Origin: Galaxea fascicularis
Taxonomy: Eukaryota; Cnidaria; Anthozoa; Scleractinia; Euphylliidae
Length of the DNA stretch: 64,000 nt
Assembly (NCBI GenBank): GCA_948470475.1
Contig: OX419342.1
Coordinates: 2,413,701 to 2,477,700 of the forward strand
Reading direction: 5' to 3'
Positions 61,588-64,000 of the stretch are shown piece by piece. The translations under genes were made by a program, and so were the position numbers. The stretch's first letter is position 1. Every line of letters begins with the position of its first letter. The notes beneath the pieces were generated by a model. It saw only the letters and a program-made list of their open reading frames with translations, was not told the origin of the DNA and did not search any database.

Positions 61588-64000
61588 GTCTAATCGTTAA
61601 TTAGCCAAGCATTTGAAGGTAGTTCGTAAAAGAATTGGGTAAGACGAATACAGAAGACACAACAGTCTTTAAATTACACATGTCCGTATACCTTTCTCTA
61701 GCTTTAGTTTGAAGTGCGTTCTGCTTTATTCAGCGTTTTGGAGTTAGGTACGATATGTATGCTTGCAACGAGTGTTCACTGATAGTTTTAGCAATCATTT
61801 ATAACAGTTTTTGGATGATATTTTCTGTTTTGTGTGTTACGCAAAATTTTGTTCAGACCCTGTGCGGCTGGCAGAGCAGTGGTTGGGACATTTATCGCCA
61901 ACCAATATGGGTGTCTTAGTGTGACGCCTTTTCTTATGTAATTCCCAGATGTGCTGTAATGGCGTGCTTCACCCACGTGACCCGACCAAAACTTGCTGCG
62001 GCACAAGCTACCTTCGGAGGAACGATCCCTCGAACGTGTGCTGTGGAAACTCCTTCCATATCCAGCAATCCGAATATCAGTGTTGCTATGGCGACTACAT
62101 CCGGGTTCCTTCAGGCAGTATTTGTTGCCCAACATCTGTGGGGGGTAGAGTGGTGGGGCAAGGGGATGCCTGCTGTGGGGACACCCCTTACTATAAGAGC
62201 GAAAACAGAGTGTGCGTATGCGGTGCGCTGTACAACCCCATACCACCCCGGAAATGCTGCGGCGGGAACGTTGTGGCCACTGCGCAGCTCTGCTGCGGTG
62301 ACGAAGAACGTGGAACCGCGTATGACCTGGATTCTAGTAAAACGTGTTGCGGAACACAGTATGTACCCCAGAGTACGAGCCTGTGCTGCAAGGGGTCAGC
62401 AGGTGACGTCGTGGTAAGTGCTCAGTGCATTCTATCGTGCCACTTGGCGTTAAACCGCTGGCTTTGCAGCCACAATTTCTCACATCAACCTTTTTTTCGC
62501 AGGTGTATAACTACACTAGTGCTGTGGAAAAGTCTAACTCCAGTCACAAGTGTTGCGGTAAAGAAAGAGTAGCCCGCAATTTAAGCTGCTGTAATGAGCG
62601 TGGTTACGACCCTAGCTACCAGACATGCGCGGCTAAATCAAGTAATGGAACAGTGGGCTGTGGACTGGGTAGGATTTGTAACAACACAGATGCGCGCGTA
62701 GCTATGTGCGATCGATGTGACTTTGACAACACAACGCTAAACTGCGGTTATGTGCCAGGGTACTATGACCCTTCACCAACAACTGTTGTCCCACCTATTT
62801 GTGCGACAAATTACGAAGAAGTCCTGAAAAATCAGTACAATCCAAACCTTCGGTTTTACAACGACACCAACCTGTCACCGCACACGCTCTACGATTATTA
62901 CCTTGTGGCTATAAACAACGTTGGAAATGTTTCAAGCGCTGTTGCACAGAACCGCACGTTAATGGGACGCCCTGAAGGTCTTTCTCCGCCCGTTGCAGTC
63001 GCTATTTCATCGTCTGAAGTTCGGGTGACGTGGCGTAAGCCATCAAAACCAAACGGGGTTATTCAGGAGTACAGACTCACGCGGATTAATGATCAAACGA
63101 AGCAGCGCCGCGTGGTATATACGGGTCTCAATATGACATTTACAGACCGGGCGCTAGAGCCCTTTACTGGCTATCTTTACGTCATCGAGGCTTGTACCAC
63201 GCACTGTGCATCGGCGGAAATGGCGTCACCGATCTTCACGGACCAGGCCGCCCCTGCTTACGTTAACGCTACCATTTTACTTCCGGTAAACTACAGTGCG
63301 ATTAACGTTTCTTGGGCGCAGCCTCCGAAGCCAAATGGTGAAATCATCCGTTACAACGTGAGCCGAGTAATAAACAGCACTTTTAAGATTCGTTTAAATC
63401 CCAATGATAGAGGACTGGCTATGAGCCTCGTGATAGATGGATTGCAGCCATACACTAATTACACTTTTGAAGTTATCGCTTGCACCATAGTCGGTTGCAC
63501 AGCAAGTCCGCTGGCTTCTACCCGGACACTGCAGGCGCCTCCTGAAGGTGTTCACGCTCCGAACCTAACTGTAACTGGTGCACGAGAGATCGAAGCAACA
63601 TGGACAGAACCAGACATTTTGAATGGGGTGATAGTAAAATACTCGCTATACAGAGGTAGCATACTGGTGTATAATGGCACAGATGTGTGCTATAAAAACA
63701 GCGAAGGTAAAGACGTCTGCGTATTCCAGGATAAAGCAAACGGCCTACAACCAGTGACTACCTACGGCTACTCCGTGGCTGCTACAACTGGCGGGGGTAC
63801 CACGCGTAGTGGTGTCAGTACTGCCACCACCCCGGAGAGTTCTCCAGAGAATATTCCGAGACCTCGTCTTTCCGTACGAAGCGCTTACAGTATTTCTGCG
63901 GAGTGGGACGTGCCAGGTCAACCTAACGGCAACATTACGAGTTATGCAATGGTGGTTAATAGTACTGAACACAATGCAGGCGTGAACAGGAGCGCGCTGA
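34711..64000 (+). CDS. USH2A: Usherin, partial (continues past window)
   Basis: Usherin is a giant extracellular matrix or ankle-link protein that links stereocilia and photoreceptor membranes in vertebrates. I resolved 32 exons, all GT-AG with matching phases, giving about 3,825 codons and still open at the window end; the vertebrate protein has about 5,200 aa. The order is signal peptide, Cys-rich N-terminus, LamG-like, laminin N-terminal, ten laminin EGF modules, four FN3, an FN3 split by two LamG domains, at least twelve FN3, an FN3 split by a Cys-pair region, then more FN3. The start is ATG 34711 (MNLNCPCKYQC), followed by a hydrophobic LTFTLLFLW. Any transmembrane helix and PDZ tail would be downstream. 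Exon details are in the block entries. Confidence 0.95.
37677..37893. repeat. (ACTG)n tetranucleotide microsatellite
   Basis: A tract of about 220 bp of tandem GACT units, interrupted by GGCA and ATTG variants, lies in usherin intron 3. It is not a CRISPR array: units are 4 bp and there are no spacers. Confidence 0.92.
38439..40332 (+). other. USH2A: Usherin exons 4-6: laminin N-terminal domain
   Basis: Exon 4 is 38439-38709, exon 5 is 39229-39416 and exon 6 is 40099-40332. Typical laminin N-terminal phrases are TDGDTLGFWLSEI, a VFYILLTFYGPLPGALAIER strand, STDGGNTFHPWQYFAEDC, and GLERILVTGR leading into the first EGF module. Laminin N-terminal domains mediate lateral assembly and ligand binding. 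Introns 4 and 5 show nothing recognisable. Confidence 0.9.
40359..40545. repeat. G-rich dispersed element, copy 2
   Basis: This matches copy 1 at 17514-17695 in layout: TTCTGGAAAATATACATACC, GGAAATTCCAAGGGGGAGGG and GGAATTTCTGGAGGGG in the same order, plus a local TG run. It lies in usherin intron 6. Confidence 0.55.
41534..41594. repeat. 61-bp near-perfect palindrome
   Basis: CCTTTGTTTCCTAATC and GATTAGGAAACAAAGG face each other around TAATTATTCATGA and its complement, with one mismatch region and almost no spacer. It would extrude as a cruciform or fold as RNA. It lies 52 bp after the exon 8 donor. A shorter hairpin, GACTCTC with GAGAGTC, follows directly. Confidence 0.8.
42467..42640. mobile_element. 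174-bp MITE, ACCGCACACTAGCCGA ends
   Basis: The inverted ends ACCGCACACTAGCCGA and TCGGCTAGTGTGCGGT bracket repeated CTTGTCGG motifs and a perfect inner hairpin, TTTTTTGTCGGCCGACAAAAAA. It abuts the reverse transcriptase fragment on its right. No coding capacity. It lies in usherin intron 9. Confidence 0.7.
42664..42977 (-). pseudogene. Reverse transcriptase fragment of a non-LTR retrotransposon
   Basis: The minus-strand translation contains SGVPQGSVLGSLLFLIYIND, then FTDD in place of the catalytic YADD, then WLIANKLSLNIKKSNFFLIG. These are palm motifs of CR1/L2-type reverse transcriptases. Only about 105 residues remain, with no endonuclease and no 3' end. It is antisense to usherin in intron 9 and stops 46 bp before exon 10, partly occupying the acceptor's upstream region. 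Confidence 0.85.
43842..44196. mobile_element. 355-bp C/G-rich inverted-repeat element
   Basis: The left end is GATACCGTTCATTTGTTATG and the complemented right end is GGGACCGTTCATTTTTATGG. The right part has long C runs and the left has matching G runs including GGGGGCTGGTGGGA, which recurs in complement. Flanks TTA and TTG suggest a decayed 3-bp duplication. It lies in usherin intron 10; overlapping ORFs are low-complexity artefacts. Confidence 0.6.
45047..45522. mobile_element. 476-bp element with GGGGCACCCAACGAG ends
   Basis: GTAACTCAGGGGCACCCAAC at the left and its near-complement at the right (CTCGTTGGGTGCCCCTGGTAAC is the right edge) define terminal inverted repeats of about 22 bp. The interior is non-coding. 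It fills most of usherin intron 11 before exon 12. Confidence 0.6.
45865..46204. mobile_element. 340-bp MITE carrying an AAGATGGCCGCC motif
   Basis: The inverted ends GGAATAGACC, TTTACCGATACGGCGGCCAT and their complements extend about 40 bp. Each arm carries GGCGGCCATCTTGAATTC, which resembles a YY1-type promoter motif. It lies in usherin intron 12. A target duplication was not resolved. Confidence 0.7.
46640..48159 (+). other. USH2A: Usherin exons 13-14: FN3 modules 1-4
   Basis: Exon 13 (46640-47512) encodes three FN3 modules and exon 14 (47860-48159) one. Each has the usherin-type W-x-P-P-x-x-P-N-G core, for example WSPPDNPNGIILRYELY, and a C-terminal Cys-rich strand such as EACTNGGCG. The exon 13 donor follows GAAGGA|A and is in phase 1. 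Confidence 0.9.
48579..50406 (+). other. USH2A: Usherin exons 15-16: FN3 split by two LamG domains
   Basis: Exon 15 (48579-49958) starts as an FN3 module (QVLSVDPTTVYLKWSQPQTP, then NG) but after NVSRAF it turns into two LamG domains. LamG1 has GQWHHVTVTRRSRRGTLTI-like core strands and LamG2 has DGRWHNLTITNFLDRMVVVL. Exon 16 (50320-50406) then supplies YLYRVESYHVGTMGSAKSTW, which reads as the missing C-terminal half of an FN3 module. The two FN3 halves therefore flank the LamG pair. Confidence 0.88.
50682..55456 (+). other. USH2A: Usherin exons 17-22: FN3 array
   Basis: Exon 17 is 50682-50981 (one FN3), exon 18 is 51321-52460 (four), exon 19 is 52946-53221, exon 20 is 53717-53989, exon 21 is 54548-54838 (one each), and exon 22 is 54927-55456 (one and the start of the next, which ends in exon 23). 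Nearly every module repeats P-N-G-x-I after the tryptophan strand and the phrase LQPFTxY before the last strands. Introns 19 and 22 contain inverted repeats; intron 20 has only G-rich runs near 54220-54245. Confidence 0.92.
53381..53532. repeat. 152-bp foldback element in usherin intron 19
   Basis: GCATCATTTGTTTCACAACC and TCAAACAAATGATGC are the outer inverted ends, and the arms also share TGACGT and TCAGGAATT-type blocks. The hairpin loop is around TTTGTATGTATGCAAAT. ORFs crossing it are spurious. Confidence 0.6.
55745..55940. repeat. Degenerate GTCCGCTTACGGGAGGT repeats
   Basis: At least four degenerate copies of a unit like GTCCGCTTACGGGAGGT occur in usherin intron 22, ending at TTTGACTGTAT. 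It looks like a dispersed repeat with internal subrepeats. No coding potential. Confidence 0.5.
56026..56087. repeat. 62-bp imperfect palindrome
   Basis: CTTGTATTTTCTTTGCATAC and its near-complement GTATACGAAGAAAATACAAG flank CGCATAAAGGCTCG in usherin intron 22. It would form a stable stem of about 26 bp. Confidence 0.7.
57056..57352. mobile_element. Harbinger-type MITE with TTA target duplication
   Basis: The 297-bp element begins GGGACGAACCATTTGACTTT and ends with the complement of GGGGCGAACCATTTGACTTT. It is flanked by TTA at 57053-57055 and 57353-57355. The 3-bp duplication points to PIF/Harbinger mobilisation. It lies in usherin intron 23, 66 bp before exon 24. Confidence 0.82.
58114..58210 (+). 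mobile_element. SINE copy lacking most of its tRNA head
   Basis: GGAGGCAGGATAGC is followed at once by CTAGCTGGTGTTGTTCTGGG and then CGGTCATCCTTGTAAATAGC, the body of the SINE at 12062-12359. The A and B boxes between these parts are missing, so the copy has an internal deletion or is a derived subfamily. It lies 43 bp after exon 25 of usherin, in the same orientation as the gene. Confidence 0.7.
60160..60287 (+). mobile_element. Possible LINE 3' tail with (CTTGT)n end
   Basis: AATAAATGTCTTGCCTTGTC at the end of this stretch resembles the short-repeat tail of CR1/L2-like elements. The preceding 100 bp would be the 3' untranslated region. No coding part is left. It lies in usherin intron 27. 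Confidence 0.35.
60597..62413 (+). other. USH2A: Usherin exons 28-31: FN3 half and cysteine-pair region
   Basis: Exon 28 is 60597-60659, exon 29 is 60785-60860, exon 30 is 61146-61233 and exon 31 is 61949-62413. Exons 28-29 encode the first half of an FN3 (GSTFIEVRWGEPPSRPNGII). Exon 30 opens a Cys-rich stretch (CTFIECRLSEQLCGVTC). Exon 31 has eleven short units built on CCG or a variant, such as TCCGT, VCCGN, QCCYG, ICCPT, ACCGD, LCCGD, one unit reading CVCG. Vertebrate usherin also has a cysteine-rich block among its FN3 modules. The FN3 resumes in exon 32. Confidence 0.88.
61356..61554. mobile_element. 199-bp MITE with perfect 19-bp inverted ends
   Basis: TTAGTATCACCCAACTAGT at the left is perfectly complemented by ACTAGTTGGGTGATACTAA at the right. 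The interior has a smaller hairpin around GGACTATTAGCAATAGTCC. A separate hairpin, TTAGACCCTT with GGGTCTAA, follows at about 61559-61593. It lies in usherin intron 30. Confidence 0.7.
62503..64000 (+). other. USH2A: Usherin exon 32 (open at window end)
   Basis: The exon starts at GTGTATAACTAC after TTTTTTTCGCAG and stays open for 1,498 bases to the window edge. It finishes the cysteine-pair region (KCCGKE, SCCNERGYD and a CDRCDFDNTTLNCG-type end), then resumes an FN3 half (LSPHTLYDYYLVAINNVGNV), then encodes three full FN3 modules and the start of a fourth (WDVPGQPNGNITSYAMVV). Confidence 0.92.

Noticed and set aside
61959..62417. 152-codon plus-strand ORF and a 152-codon minus-strand ORF
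   Set aside because: Both are shadows of usherin exon 31, whose true frame has the cysteine-pair repeats.

Overview
The window is animal nuclear DNA. Genes are split by GT-AG introns, intergenic DNA is AT-rich, and introns are full of short inverted-repeat elements, LINE fragments and a tRNA-derived SINE. Gene content and repeat style suggest an anthozoan cnidarian, probably a stony coral; the species cannot be told from this stretch. All gene models below were built by hand from splice sites with reading-phase checks.

Layout from left to right. (1) A SID-1 family membrane protein, minus strand, two exons (119-3208). (2) A neurexin-like receptor, minus strand: signal peptide, LamG, EGF, LamG, acidic Ser-Gly stalk, one membrane helix and a PDZ-type C-terminus (4155-9318); at least one small exon is missing from my model. 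(3) A repeat-rich gap. (4) A seven-exon alpha/beta hydrolase of the CocE/NonD (peptidase S15) family with intact Ser-Asp-His residues, minus strand (12574-18224). (5) A DHRS7-type short-chain dehydrogenase, minus strand, eight exons (20043-25729). (6) Head-to-head with it, mitochondrial intermediate peptidase MIPEP, plus strand, three exons, 712 aa (26153-29873). (7) The mRNA export factor GLE1, minus strand, two exons, 730 aa (31349-34053). (8) Head-to-head with GLE1, a very large usherin (USH2A) gene fills the rest of the window on the plus strand (34711 to beyond 64000). I resolved 32 exons and about 3,825 codons; the gene continues past the window end.

The usherin model reproduces the known order of the vertebrate protein: LamG-like, laminin N-terminal, ten laminin EGF modules, FN3 array, LamG pair, more FN3, and a cysteine-pair-rich region. 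Two FN3 modules appear to be split by insertions, one by the LamG pair and one by the cysteine-rich block. The eight genes do not form a pathway; they are ordinary neighbours, with two close divergent pairs (DHRS7/MIPEP and GLE1/USH2A) likely to share promoters.

The accessory content is mostly short non-autonomous DNA transposons. Two (2633-2856 and 57056-57352) have clear 3-bp TAA/TTA target duplications of the PIF/Harbinger kind. I found no CRISPR array, operon, phage or bacterial system. The most unusual items are the nested domains of usherin, the bacterial-looking hydrolase, the minimal neurexin-like receptor with a glycosaminoglycan-type motif, and the density of foldback elements in usherin introns.
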